This document shows positions 1 through 8,144 of a DNA stretch of 64,000 nt, one piece after another. Origin of the DNA: Multivorans sp965232105 (lineage in GTDB: Bacteria > Acidobacteriota > Thermoanaerobaculia > Multivoradales > Multivoraceae). The stretch lies in assembly GCA_965232105.1 (NCBI GenBank), contig OZ246956.1:3906001-3970000 (forward strand). Reading direction: 5' to 3'. The translations under genes and the position numbers were made by a program. The notes under the pieces are model-generated. The model saw only the letters and a program-made list of their open reading frames with translations. It ran no database searches and was not told where the DNA came from. Position 1 is the first letter of the stretch, and each line of letters begins with the position of its first letter.

Positions 1-449
1 TTGGAGAGTCCCGCCAAACGCTCGAACCGCGGATCGCCGAAGACGTCGTACTGGCGCTGCATCATGCGTCGAGTCACCGCGCCGCACAGGCCGCCGAGGG
101 TCTCGTCCACCTCCGCCAGCAGACCGATGTCCGCCTTCGAGTAGCGCCGGGAAAACGGACGTGACGGGCCCCGGCGCCGGTCCTCGATGCGCCCGGTCTC
201 CCGGTACTGGGAGATCAGCCGCGACACCTGCGCCCGGCTGAAACCCGTCACCTTGATCAGAAACCGCCGGATCAGACCCTTGTCGGGCCTCGATAGCCGA
301 ACGTAACGAAAACGGACCAGAACCCGTCGCGCGAAGCCGTAGGCGTCGGCGCGATCCACGAATCGGAAGTCGACCGGCGCGCTGCCGGCCATGAAGTCCC
401 GGACCTCGTCCAGGCTGCGAAGCCGCTCGATGTCGAGTTGCAAGATCAT
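1..449 (-). CDS. Integrase-type (DDE) transposase, N-terminal part, cut by window edge
   Basis: The reverse strand is open from about 449 to the window edge (about 149 codons). It carries an N-terminal helix-turn-helix region of the kind seen in integrase-core transposases: conserved blocks read DKGLIRRFLIKVTGFSRAQV and then a basic stretch ending RRYSKADIGLLAEVDE. I recognise the family from these blocks. The DDE catalytic core would lie off the left edge and cannot be seen. The ATG at 449 has GGAGG directly against it (451-455), so the real start may be the TTG at 443, six bases further on. The direct repeats at 475-530 probably mark this end of the element. Confidence 0.7.
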   Translation of the reverse strand, partial: MILQLDIERLRSLDEVRDFMAGSAPVDFRFVDRADAYGFARRVLVRFRYVRLSRPDKGLIRRFLIKVTGFSRAQVSRLISQYRETGRIEDRRRGPSRPFSRRYSKADIGLLAEVDETLGGLCGAVTRRMMQRQYDVFGDPRFERLAGLS

Positions 450-474
450 CCTCCAATGATCCCCAACACCCGCT

Positions 475-530
475 CAGGCTCATCTCTCGTGGGACTGACA
501 TCAAGCCTCCAGGCTCACCTCACGTGGGAC
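475..530. repeat. Pair of 21-bp direct repeats at probable transposon end
   Basis: Two 21-bp units, 475-495 and 510-530, both start CAGGCTCA and end CGTGGGAC, with 19 of 21 bases identical and a 35-bp period. They sit between the transposase start and guaB. Repeated short binding sites at an element end are typical of integrase-family transposons, so I infer that this is the transposase-binding end of the truncated element. They could also be part of the guaB leader. Confidence 0.5.
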
Positions 531-560
531 AAGGCTCCTTCCCAGTTGATAGCGTTCGGC

Positions 561-2042
561 ATGGAAACGCCGGACTCCGGGGGTGACGCCCCCGCACTTG
601 CCCTTACCTTCGACGACGTCCTTCTGGCGCCGGGTCTGTCGGAGGTACACCCGAACGAGGTCCGCCTCGACACCCGCATCACGCGCGGGATCGAGCTGAA
701 CATCCCGTTGATCTCGGCCGCGATGGACACCGTGACCGAGGCCGAGTTGGCGATTGCCCTGGCTCAGGAGGGCGGCATCGGGGTAGTCCACAAGAACCTG
801 ACGATCGACGACCAGGCCACCGAGGTTGATCGTGTCAAACGTTCGGAGGCCGGCATGATCGTCAATCCGATCACGATCCGGCCCGAGCAGCGCATTCGCG
901 AGGCGCTCGACCTGATGGCCCGCTACAAGATCTCCGGCGTCCCGGTGACCGACCGCGACGGCCACCTGGTCGGCATCCTGACCAACCGCGACCTGCGGTT
1001 CGAGACGAACCTGGGCCTGCCCGTGTCCGACCTGATGACCCACGAGAACCTCGTCACGGTTCCGGAGGGAACGACCCTCGAACAGGCCAAGGCCCAGCTT
1101 CACCGCCACCGGATCGAGAAACTCCTCGTCGTGGACGACGAAGGCAACCTGAAGGGCCTGATCACGGTCAAGGACATCCAGAAGATGATGCAGTACCCGA
1201 TCGCCTGCAAGGACGACCTGGGTCGTCTCCGCGTGGCGGCGGCGGTCGGGACAGCAGGCGACTACCTGGAACGGGCGCGCGCGCTGGCGGCGGCCCAGGC
1301 CGATGTCCTCGTCGTGGACTCCTCCCACGCCCACAGCCGCGGCGTCCTCGAGGCGACCGCCCGGATCCGCCAGGCGCTGCCCGACGCTCAACTCCTCGTC
1401 GGCAACGTGGCGACGGCCGAGGGCGCACGATCGCTCGCCGAGCGCGGCGCGGACGGAATCAAGGTCGGCATCGGCCCGGGGAGCATCTGCACCACACGCG
1501 TCGTCACCGGCGCCGGCATGCCCCAGGTGACGGCAATCCGCGACGCCGCCGGCGCCGCCGGCGATCTGCCCATCGTCGCCGACGGCGGTATCCGCTTCTC
1601 GGGCGACCTGACCAAGGCGCTGGCCTGCGGCGCCCACGGCGTGATGGTCGGTTCCCTGCTCGCCGGCACCGAGGAAAGCCCCGGCGAGACGATCCTCTAT
1701 CAGGGCCGCAGCTACAAGGCGTATCGCGGCATGGGCTCCCTGTCCGCGATGGCCGAAGGCAGCGCCGAGCGGTACTTCCAATCGGACGATCAGCCGCTAT
1801 CGAAGCTGGTCCCGGAGGGCATCGAGGGAATGGTCCCCCACAAGGGCAGCGTGCACCAGGTCATCGCCCAACTGACCGGCGGCCTGCGCTCCGGCATGGG
1901 CCTCTCCGGCTGCGCGAGCATCGGCGAACTGAGAACCTCCGCCCGCATGGTCCGCGTCACCGCCGCCGGCCAGAAGGAAGGCCACGCCCACGACGTGGTG
2001 ATCACGAAGGAGTCGCCGAACTACTGGGTCGACCGGAGTTGA
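561..2042 (+). CDS. guaB: Inosine-5'-monophosphate dehydrogenase
   Basis: Oxidises IMP to XMP with NAD+, the committed step of guanine nucleotide synthesis in the cytosol. From the ATG at 561 the protein is 493 aa, the usual length. It opens with LTFDDVLLAPG, then the TIM barrel interrupted by two CBS domains (about residues 100-210). The catalytic loop is GIGPGSICTTR with Cys310, followed by the late YRGMGS block. An earlier in-frame start at 438 would add 41 residues that resemble no IMPDH, so I reject it. The gene converges with the M24 peptidase, leaving a 39-base gap. The transposon end just upstream may have replaced or supplied promoter sequence. Confidence 0.97.
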   Translation: METPDSGGDAPALALTFDDVLLAPGLSEVHPNEVRLDTRITRGIELNIPLISAAMDTVTEAELAIALAQEGGIGVVHKNLTIDDQATEVDRVKRSEAGMIVNPITIRPEQRIREALDLMARYKISGVPVTDRDGHLVGILTNRDLRFETNLGLPVSDLMTHENLVTVPEGTTLEQAKAQLHRHRIEKLLVVDDEGNLKGLITVKDIQKMMQYPIACKDDLGRLRVAAAVGTAGDYLERARALAAAQADVLVVDSSHAHSRGVLEATARIRQALPDAQLLVGNVATAEGARSLAERGADGIKVGIGPGSICTTRVVTGAGMPQVTAIRDAAGAAGDLPIVADGGIRFSGDLTKALACGAHGVMVGSLLAGTEESPGETILYQGRSYKAYRGMGSLSAMAEGSAERYFQSDDQPLSKLVPEGIEGMVPHKGSVHQVIAQLTGGLRSGMGLSGCASIGELRTSARMVRVTAAGQKEGHAHDVVITKESPNYWVDRS

Positions 2043-2081
2043 GCCTGGCAGGACCGGGTGCGCCGCGCAACTGCGACCCCT

Positions 2082-3308
2082 CTACCACACCGCGGGATCA
2101 AGAGCGTACGGAAGCGGTGTGAGGTTCTTCATGCCGTTCTCCGTCACCACCGCCAGGTCCTCGAGACGCACGCCCCATCCGGCTTCCGGATCGTAGAGCC
2201 CGGGTTCGATCGTCACCACGTCGCCGGCCTGCAGTTCCTCCGTGCCCGGTCCGCCTTCGCGAAAGCTGGGCAGTTCGTGCAGTTCGTAGCCGACGCCGTG
2301 GCCGAGGAGGTGGAAGTAGCCCGTCTGCGCGCCGGGGTTCTTGTCGGGCACCTCGAAGCCCGCGTTCTCCAACAGGCGGCACACACGCTCGTGCAGGGTC
2401 CATCCCCGCACGCCGGGCCGAACGGCCTCGAGACTCGTCTCGAGCGCTTCCAGCACGAGGCCGTGCGCTCGCAGCAGGTTCTCCGGCGGCTCGCCGACGC
2501 AGAAGGTCCTCGTGCAATCGGCGAACAGCAGGCCGCGCGGGAACAGATCGACGACGACGGATTCGCCAGCCCGCAGCACCCGGTCGGGGGTCCCCGTGCT
2601 GTGACCGGTGGCGCCCTCCTCCGCTGGAGCGACAATGGAGCTCTCGGGCTGTTCCAGACCGTGGCCGGCGAACACCTGAGCCGCAAGGGCCTTGACCCGG
2701 GCCACGGTAAGCCGCTCCTCCGCGAACCACAACTCCTCTCTCGTCCGGATCGAGCAGCCGGCCAGCATCCGCGCCACCGATTCGAAGGCCTCGACCGTTG
2801 CTCGCGCGACGGCGGCAATCCCCTCGATCTCGCTCCCGGTCTTGGTCCGACGGAGCGCCAGCATCACTCGGCGTCCCGAGACAGGCTTCCACCCGCCTTC
2901 TTCGAGCGTCCCCGCCATTGCCAGGGCAGCGCCCGCCGCCGGCCGGCCAGCAACCGCCACTCGACCCGGAACGACGCCGGCTCGATCGAATGCCGCCATG
3001 ACCGCCGCCGCGAGAATCTCCTCGGAGGTCTTCCCATCGCGCCGAAGTGTCTCCATCCCGAAGTCGGCCGGGTGAATCAGCTCGACGCCCCCGGCCTCAG
3101 CGCGGGCCGCCTCATCCCGCTCCATCGGCGTGAAGTACGCAACAAGGACAACGCCACCATGCGCCACCACGCAGGAATCGCCCAGGCGCGCACCTCCCAC
3201 GAAGGGCAGAAGATCCGGATCGCGACTCGACCCGGCGAGCACCAGGAGAGCCTCGGCCTCCTCCCCGGCCAGCAACTCGGCCAGAAGTTCGCTGCGCGGC
3301 CAGGTCAT
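2082..3308 (-). CDS. M24-family metallopeptidase (Xaa-Pro aminopeptidase-like)
   Basis: 408-aa cytosolic metallopeptidase of the pita-bread fold. The N-terminal creatinase-like domain covers about residues 1-155. The five metal ligands of the family can all be placed: Asp254 (VVVDLFP), Asp264 (FADCTRTF), His337 (LLGHGVGYE), Glu368 (TIEPGLY) and Glu383 (RLEDL). That argues for an active dimetal aminopeptidase removing N-terminal residues next to proline. The exact substrate (Xaa-Pro dipeptides or peptides) cannot be decided from sequence. It is the first of five leftward genes but is followed by a clear gap. Confidence 0.85.
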   Translation of the reverse strand: MTWPRSELLAELLAGEEAEALLVLAGSSRDPDLLPFVGGARLGDSCVVAHGGVVLVAYFTPMERDEAARAEAGGVELIHPADFGMETLRRDGKTSEEILAAAVMAAFDRAGVVPGRVAVAGRPAAGAALAMAGTLEEGGWKPVSGRRVMLALRRTKTGSEIEGIAAVARATVEAFESVARMLAGCSIRTREELWFAEERLTVARVKALAAQVFAGHGLEQPESSIVAPAEEGATGHSTGTPDRVLRAGESVVVDLFPRGLLFADCTRTFCVGEPPENLLRAHGLVLEALETSLEAVRPGVRGWTLHERVCRLLENAGFEVPDKNPGAQTGYFHLLGHGVGYELHELPSFREGGPGTEELQAGDVVTIEPGLYDPEAGWGVRLEDLAVVTENGMKNLTPLPYALDPAVW

Positions 3309-3327
3309 CCCGGCGCCCCAAAGCTCC

Positions 3328-3657
3328 CTAGACGTGGTCGTCCAGGAACGCCTGGAACCGCATCTTCGGAGCCGCGCCGGTCATGCGACCGGCGATCTCG
3401 CCGTCCTTGAACAGGATGAAGTGCGGGATCCCCTGCACGCCGTAACGCACGGCGACGTCCTGGGCATGGTCGACATCCAGCTTGGCGATCCTCAGCCGGC
3501 CGTCGTATTCATCCGCGAGCTCGTCGAGTACCGGGGCCACCATGCGGCAGGGGCCGCACCAGGTAGCCCAGAAGTCGACCAGGACCGGGCTGTCCGCGCC
3601 CAGCACCTGGTCCTCGAAGCTCTGGCTGTCCACGTTGAAAATCTGTTCGCTTGCCAT
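3328..3657 (-). CDS. trxA: Thioredoxin
   Basis: 109-aa cytosolic dithiol carrier. The active site is WCGPC (Cys34, Cys37) in the usual FWATWCGPC context, and the cis-proline is in GIPHF. The start at 3657 (MASEQIF) gives the normal length; an upstream in-frame Met at 3741 adds an unlike 28-residue tail. It lies downstream of ribF on the same strand with a 28-base gap, so the two are probably cotranscribed. Confidence 0.93.
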   Translation of the reverse strand: MASEQIFNVDSQSFEDQVLGADSPVLVDFWATWCGPCRMVAPVLDELADEYDGRLRIAKLDVDHAQDVAVRYGVQGIPHFILFKDGEIAGRMTGAAPKMRFQAFLDDHV

Positions 3658-3685
3658 GGGGTTTAGGTCCCTCGTGTCAGGTTGG

Positions 3686-4636
3686 TCAGTTGGTGGAACT
3701 CTCGAGACGGAGAAAGTACTCCCGCGCCGCGTCGGCGTCACGTCCTATCTGCGCGGAAAGGTCCATCATCGACGAGAACAGCTTCTCCTCGCGAAGGTGC
3801 CGACAGAACGACAGCTCGACGCGCTCGCCATACACATCGCTCGAAAAGTCCAGGATGTGGCTCTCGATCACCCGCCGGTAGTTCTCGTACACGGTCGGCC
3901 GGGTGCCGATGTTCGTCACGGACCGGAACGTCGCCTCGAAGCTGGGAAAGTACACCTTGGTCACGTACACGCCGTTGTGCGGGTAGAGCTCGTTGTCGGG
4001 CGCCAGGTTGATCGTCGGCCACCCGAGCCGCTGCCCCATCCGGTCCCCGCGGGCGATCGTGCCCGTCATTGTGTACGGACGTCCGAGCAGATCGTTCGCC
4101 TCGGCAATCCTGCCCTCCAGCACGAGGCCGCGGATCCGGCTGCTCGACACCCGCTCGCCACCCGAACGCACTTCGTCGATCTCCACCGCCGCGAAGCCGC
4201 AGGACGCTCCCATCTCCTTGAGCAGCGCCATGTTGCCCTCACGCCGGCGGCCGAAGGTGAAGTTCGAGCCGACATAGAGCTCGGCAACCCCGAGCTGGCC
4301 ATGCAGAAAGTCCCGCACGAACGATCGCGCCCGAGTGTTCGAGAACTCATGCGAGAAGTGGATCGTGAGCACGTACTCGATGCCGGCGGCCGCCAGCAGG
4401 GCCTCCTTCTGGTCCTGGGTCACCAGCCGGGCCGGCGCTTCCTCCGGTCGGACGACACTCAGAGGGTGCGGATCGAAGGTGATCACGGCAGAAGGAACGC
4501 CGACTTCCCGGCCCCGGCCGGTCACCATGTCCAGCACGCTCTGCTGACCGATGTGGATTCCGTCGTAGTTGCCGATCGTGGCGATCACGCCACGCGGCAG
4601 TTCCGTCGACTTCATCGCGTCCCGGATCGCCGGCAT
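3686..4636 (-). CDS. ribF: Bifunctional riboflavin kinase/FAD synthetase
   Basis: 316-aa enzyme making FMN and then FAD. The N-terminal nucleotidyltransferase starts at IGNYDGIHIGQQ (HxGH-like) with FDPHP, and SSSRIRGL marks the adenylyl-transfer region. The riboflavin kinase half begins around GRPYTMTGTIARGD and holds the GWPTINL flavin/ATP motif. The ATG at 4636 overlaps the rimO stop in the sequence TGATG, so translation is probably coupled to rimO. A far longer reading frame runs through this gene into rimO in another phase; its upstream part is a shadow. Confidence 0.93.
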   Translation of the reverse strand: MPAIRDAMKSTELPRGVIATIGNYDGIHIGQQSVLDMVTGRGREVGVPSAVITFDPHPLSVVRPEEAPARLVTQDQKEALLAAAGIEYVLTIHFSHEFSNTRARSFVRDFLHGQLGVAELYVGSNFTFGRRREGNMALLKEMGASCGFAAVEIDEVRSGGERVSSSRIRGLVLEGRIAEANDLLGRPYTMTGTIARGDRMGQRLGWPTINLAPDNELYPHNGVYVTKVYFPSFEATFRSVTNIGTRPTVYENYRRVIESHILDFSSDVYGERVELSFCRHLREEKLFSSMMDLSAQIGRDADAAREYFLRLESSTN

Positions 4637-6114
4637 CAGGGATCCGCCTCCACCGTGGCCGGCGCGGCGTTCGACGTCCCCTCCAGGGCGACGACCCGGC
4701 CCACCAGGTCGTCCGCGAAGGCGTCGGTCACCTCGACCTGCGCGATCCCGCCCGCGACGATGTCGGCCAGCGACAGGTCGTTCCTGCCGTTGCCTGCACC
4801 GCGAGAGGCGACGTCGTTGATCAGCACCCGGCCGTCGACGTCCGGCGCCATGCCCTGGTGCCGGGCACATAGCAGGTGCTCCGTCTCCTCGCAGGGGCCC
4901 TCGATCAGCATCGGCAGGGTCCTGCCGACGAAACGCTGGCGTCGCTCCAGGGCGATCTCCCGTTGCAACTCGAGCAACCGCTCCTTGCGCTCTTCCGCCA
5001 CCCGTCGCGGTACCTGGTCCGGCAGCGCCGCCGACGGCGTGTCGCTCTCGCGGCTGTACAAGAACGCCCCGAGGTGGTCGAAGCGAACTTCGGCAACGAA
5101 CTCGAGCAGGTCCTCGAAGGCCGCTTCGTCCTCCCCCGGAAAACCGACGATGAAGGTCGTGCGCAGGCTCACTTCGGGGTCGAGTTCGCGCGCCCGGTCG
5201 AAGATCCGCCGGTAGCGGTCGGCGGTTCCGCCCCGGCGCATTGCCCGCAGCATGCGCCGGTCGCTGTGTTGCAGCGGCATGTCGAGGTACGACGCGACTC
5301 GCGGCTCGGCCGCCATCAGCTCGAGCAGCGCGTCGTCGAGGGTGGTCGGGTACGCATAGAGGAACCGGATCCACTCGGCGTCGGTGCCCGCGAGAAGCGC
5401 CTCCACCAGGCGCGCAAGCCCATGCCGGCCGTACCCCAGATCCTCCCCGTACCTGGTCGTGTCCTGAGCGACGAGGACGAGTTCGCGCGCGCCGCGCGCC
5501 ACGAGGTCGCGCGCCTCCGCCACCAGGCTGTCCGTCGTTCGGCTGCGCAGCCGGCCCCGCCACACCGGAATGGCGCAGAAGGTGCAGGGATTGTTGCACC
5601 CCTCCGCGACCTTGAGGTACGCGTAGCCGCTCGTGGTGAGCAACCGGCTGTCCCGGTGGTCGAACACGAGGTGAGACGCCGAGGGGTCCGCGGCCGGCGC
5701 GCCGCCGAGCCGCACCAGGGAACCCACCTGCCGCAGCGAGTCGAGACCTATGAAGCCGTCGATCTCCGGGATTTCGGCCTGGAGTTCCTGGCCGTACCGG
5801 TTCGCCATGCAGCCCGCGACCAGGACCTTCCGGACCGGCGCGCCGCCGTCTGACTTGCGGGCCGCAGCGTCCAGAATCGCGTCGATCGACTCGTCCCTGG
5901 CCTCGTCGATGAAGCCGCAGGTGTTCACGATGACCGTCTCCGCCTCGTCCAGTTCCGCGACCAACCGGTAGCCCTGGCGGTCCAGGACCCCGAGCATGAT
6001 CTCGCTGTCGACGTGATTCTTGGCGCAACCGAGGCTGACCAGGCCTACCGCGACCCGGCGACCCGGCCCGCCGGACTGGCCGCCCGGCTCCGCCCTGCTC
6101 CCAGGGTTCGACAC
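4636..6114 (-). CDS. rimO: Ribosomal protein uS12 methylthiotransferase
   Basis: Radical-SAM enzyme that adds a methylthio group to an aspartate of ribosomal protein S12. From the GTG at 6114 it is 492 aa, somewhat longer than usual because of about 20 extra Gly/Pro-rich N-terminal residues. Seen: UPF0004 domain with Cys30, Cys66 and Cys102, including the RimO-type GCAKNHVDSE signature (MiaB differs here). The radical-SAM cluster is CNNPCTFC (Cys173, 177, 180), and there is a C-terminal TRAM-like domain. The GTG overlaps no other gene and lies 9 bases after the acyl-CoA dehydrogenase stop. It overlaps ribF by one base. Confidence 0.92.
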   Translation of the reverse strand: MSNPGSRAEPGGQSGGPGRRVAVGLVSLGCAKNHVDSEIMLGVLDRQGYRLVAELDEAETVIVNTCGFIDEARDESIDAILDAAARKSDGGAPVRKVLVAGCMANRYGQELQAEIPEIDGFIGLDSLRQVGSLVRLGGAPAADPSASHLVFDHRDSRLLTTSGYAYLKVAEGCNNPCTFCAIPVWRGRLRSRTTDSLVAEARDLVARGARELVLVAQDTTRYGEDLGYGRHGLARLVEALLAGTDAEWIRFLYAYPTTLDDALLELMAAEPRVASYLDMPLQHSDRRMLRAMRRGGTADRYRRIFDRARELDPEVSLRTTFIVGFPGEDEAAFEDLLEFVAEVRFDHLGAFLYSRESDTPSAALPDQVPRRVAEERKERLLELQREIALERRQRFVGRTLPMLIEGPCEETEHLLCARHQGMAPDVDGRVLINDVASRGAGNGRNDLSLADIVAGGIAQVEVTDAFADDLVGRVVALEGTSNAAPATVEADP

Positions 6115-6122
6115 GGGGACGG

Positions 6123-7991
6123 CTACGAGGCGGCGGCCGCCGCCTGGCGCTGGCGCGCCGACGGATCGATCGCGTCCAGGAGTTCCTCGCGGCCGACATG
6201 CTGACCCTTCATCACGTCCTGGGCCGTGCTGTACTTCAGCGCGTCGTCGTTGTGCCACAGCTCGTGGAAGAGCTGCTTCACCCGCCGCCGCGACATGCGG
6301 CAGAACAGGTCGCAGAGCGCCGCCGACCGGGCGGCCGATTCGGCACCGTTCTGCACCTCGCCGTGGGCCCGCGAGATCGAGGCGGCCATGGCGAAGAGTT
6401 CGTTGACCACGTCCACGAGCCGGAACAGGAACATCTGGCGACGCTCCATCTTCTCGCGGTAGACGAGCATGCCGTGAAAGCTCTCGCGCGCCAGCTTGCG
6501 CGCCGCGCGATCGATGAAGCGGAGGTGCCGGGCGTGGCGACCATACCCGGCGTAACGGGGCCAGCGACCCCACGCCAGCCACCGGGTCGGATACCACCAG
6601 GCGTAGAAGAGACCGATCTTCGGCAGGGCCGCCAGCTTGGTGCCGAAGCCGGCACGCTTGTCGATCAGGGCGCCCGCGACCTGGAGGTGCTTGTCCACCG
6701 CCTCGCGAGCCATGATCAGGTGCATGATCTCGCTCGAGCCCTCGAAGATGCGGTTGATCCGGAAGTCGCGCATCATCCGCTCGATGCCGACCGGGTCCTC
6801 GCCGCGGTCACGCAGCGAGGACTCCGTCTCGTAGCCGCGGCCGCCCCGCACCTGCATCGTCTCGTCGATGATCTGCCAGCCGCGCCAGGTGTTCCACTCC
6901 TTGCAGGCCGCGCTCTCGAGCCGCAGGTCGAGCTTCTTGTTGTTCGACATGTGGCTGGCCAGCTTGACGATCGCCTCCATGGCGAAGCCGTAGGCCGCGA
7001 TGTCCGAGATCTTCTGCGCGATCGCCTCGTGCTTGCCGATCGGCACGCCCCACTGAACCCGGCTGCTGCTGAACTCGCGCACCGCCTTCAGGCAGTACTT
7101 GGCGGCGCCGACCGAGCTGTTGGGGATCGACAGGCGGCCGTCATTCAACGTGGTCAGGGCGATCTTGAGACCCTTGCCCTCCTTGCCGATCAGGTTCTCC
7201 TTCGGCACCTTCACGTTGTCGAACTGGATGATTCCGTTGGCGAGCGCCCTGAGCCCCATGAAGTGGCAGCGGCGCTCCACCGTGACCCCTTCCCAGTCCG
7301 TTTCCACGACGAAGGAGCTGATCTTCTCCGTCGCGGGGTCCATCGCCATGACCACCAGGAGGCCGGCCTTGGTGCCGTTCGTGCACCACAGCTTGGTGCC
7401 GTTGAGCAGGTAGAAGTCGCCGTCCAGCACCGCCGTAGTCGACAGGCGCGCAGGATCGGAGCCCACCTCGTGCTCGGTCAGGGCGAAGGCGGAGATTTCG
7501 CCGGAGGCGCAGCGCGGCAGGTACTTCCGCTTGAGCTCCTCCGTGCCGAACAGATTGAGCGGTTGCGGTACGCCGATCGACTGGTGAGCCGACAGCAGAG
7601 CCGTCAGGTTTCCGTCGAAGGCGCCGATCAGCTCCATGACCTGGGCGTACTCGACCTGGTCGAAGCCGAGCCCCCCGTACTCCGTCGGGATCTTCATGCC
7701 GAAGGCGCCAAGCCTGGCGAGACCGTCGAGCACGTGGTCCGGGTAGTCGGCCGAGGCGTCGATCTCGATCGGATCGACCTCGTCCCGGAGAAAGTCGCTG
7801 AGCGCCGAGTAGAAGGACTCGAACTCCGGGCGCCACTCGTCCCGCGTGGGATAGGGGTTGATCAGGTCGAAGCGGAAGTTGCCAAGGAACATCTCCTTCA
7901 TGAAGGACGGGTTCTTCCACTCCTTCTGGCGGGATGCCTCGGCGACCGCACGGGCCTTCTCTTCGCTCACTCGAACCTGTTGCTGGCTCAT
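6123..7991 (-). CDS. Acyl-CoA dehydrogenase with C-terminal extension (VLCAD/ACAD9-like)
   Basis: 622-aa flavoprotein predicted to carry out the first beta-oxidation step on acyl-CoA. N-terminal helical domain about residues 50-165; the middle beta domain starts at FALTEHEVGSDPA; the C-terminal helical domain holds MQVRGGRGYE and the RIFEGSSEIMH block where the catalytic glutamate of long-chain enzymes lies. About 190 residues follow the normal end, as in very-long-chain dehydrogenases, which form membrane-associated dimers. Long-chain specificity is inferred from this length only. It may share a transcript with rimO and ribF downstream. Confidence 0.88.
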   Translation of the reverse strand: MSQQQVRVSEEKARAVAEASRQKEWKNPSFMKEMFLGNFRFDLINPYPTRDEWRPEFESFYSALSDFLRDEVDPIEIDASADYPDHVLDGLARLGAFGMKIPTEYGGLGFDQVEYAQVMELIGAFDGNLTALLSAHQSIGVPQPLNLFGTEELKRKYLPRCASGEISAFALTEHEVGSDPARLSTTAVLDGDFYLLNGTKLWCTNGTKAGLLVVMAMDPATEKISSFVVETDWEGVTVERRCHFMGLRALANGIIQFDNVKVPKENLIGKEGKGLKIALTTLNDGRLSIPNSSVGAAKYCLKAVREFSSSRVQWGVPIGKHEAIAQKISDIAAYGFAMEAIVKLASHMSNNKKLDLRLESAACKEWNTWRGWQIIDETMQVRGGRGYETESSLRDRGEDPVGIERMMRDFRINRIFEGSSEIMHLIMAREAVDKHLQVAGALIDKRAGFGTKLAALPKIGLFYAWWYPTRWLAWGRWPRYAGYGRHARHLRFIDRAARKLARESFHGMLVYREKMERRQMFLFRLVDVVNELFAMAASISRAHGEVQNGAESAARSAALCDLFCRMSRRRVKQLFHELWHNDDALKYSTAQDVMKGQHVGREELLDAIDPSARQRQAAAAAS

Positions 7992-8088
7992 CGACTCGGC
8001 TCCTGTTGGATGCAGACTGGCAAGGGTTCGTCCCGACGCGCGGGGACGGGCGCATTGTACCCGGCCGCGACCCCGAACGCCGCTTCCT

Positions 8089-8137
8089 CGCGCGGCAGAA
8101 GGTCCAGAAACCGGCGCACCCGGCTTCTGCCGCGCAA
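8089..8137. repeat. Hairpin repeat with GCGCGGCAGAAG arms (family 1)
   Basis: An inverted repeat lies between the hydantoinase-B and acyl-CoA dehydrogenase genes: GCGCGGCAGAAG on the left and CTTCTGCCGCGC on the right, with about 25 bases between them. Its right part (8113-8136) matches, on the other strand, the repeats at 11492-11519 and 40113-40140 with 2 mismatches in 24. It could act as a terminator for the hydantoinase-B gene but has no U-tract. Confidence 0.6.
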
Positions 8138-8144
8138 GCTCCTA

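Noticed and set aside
3686..6199. An 837-codon minus-strand frame covering ribF and upstream sequence
   Set aside because: Only its 3' part (ribF from 4636) is protein-like; the upstream part is antisense-like, Arg/Gly-rich and lies inside rimO in another phase.
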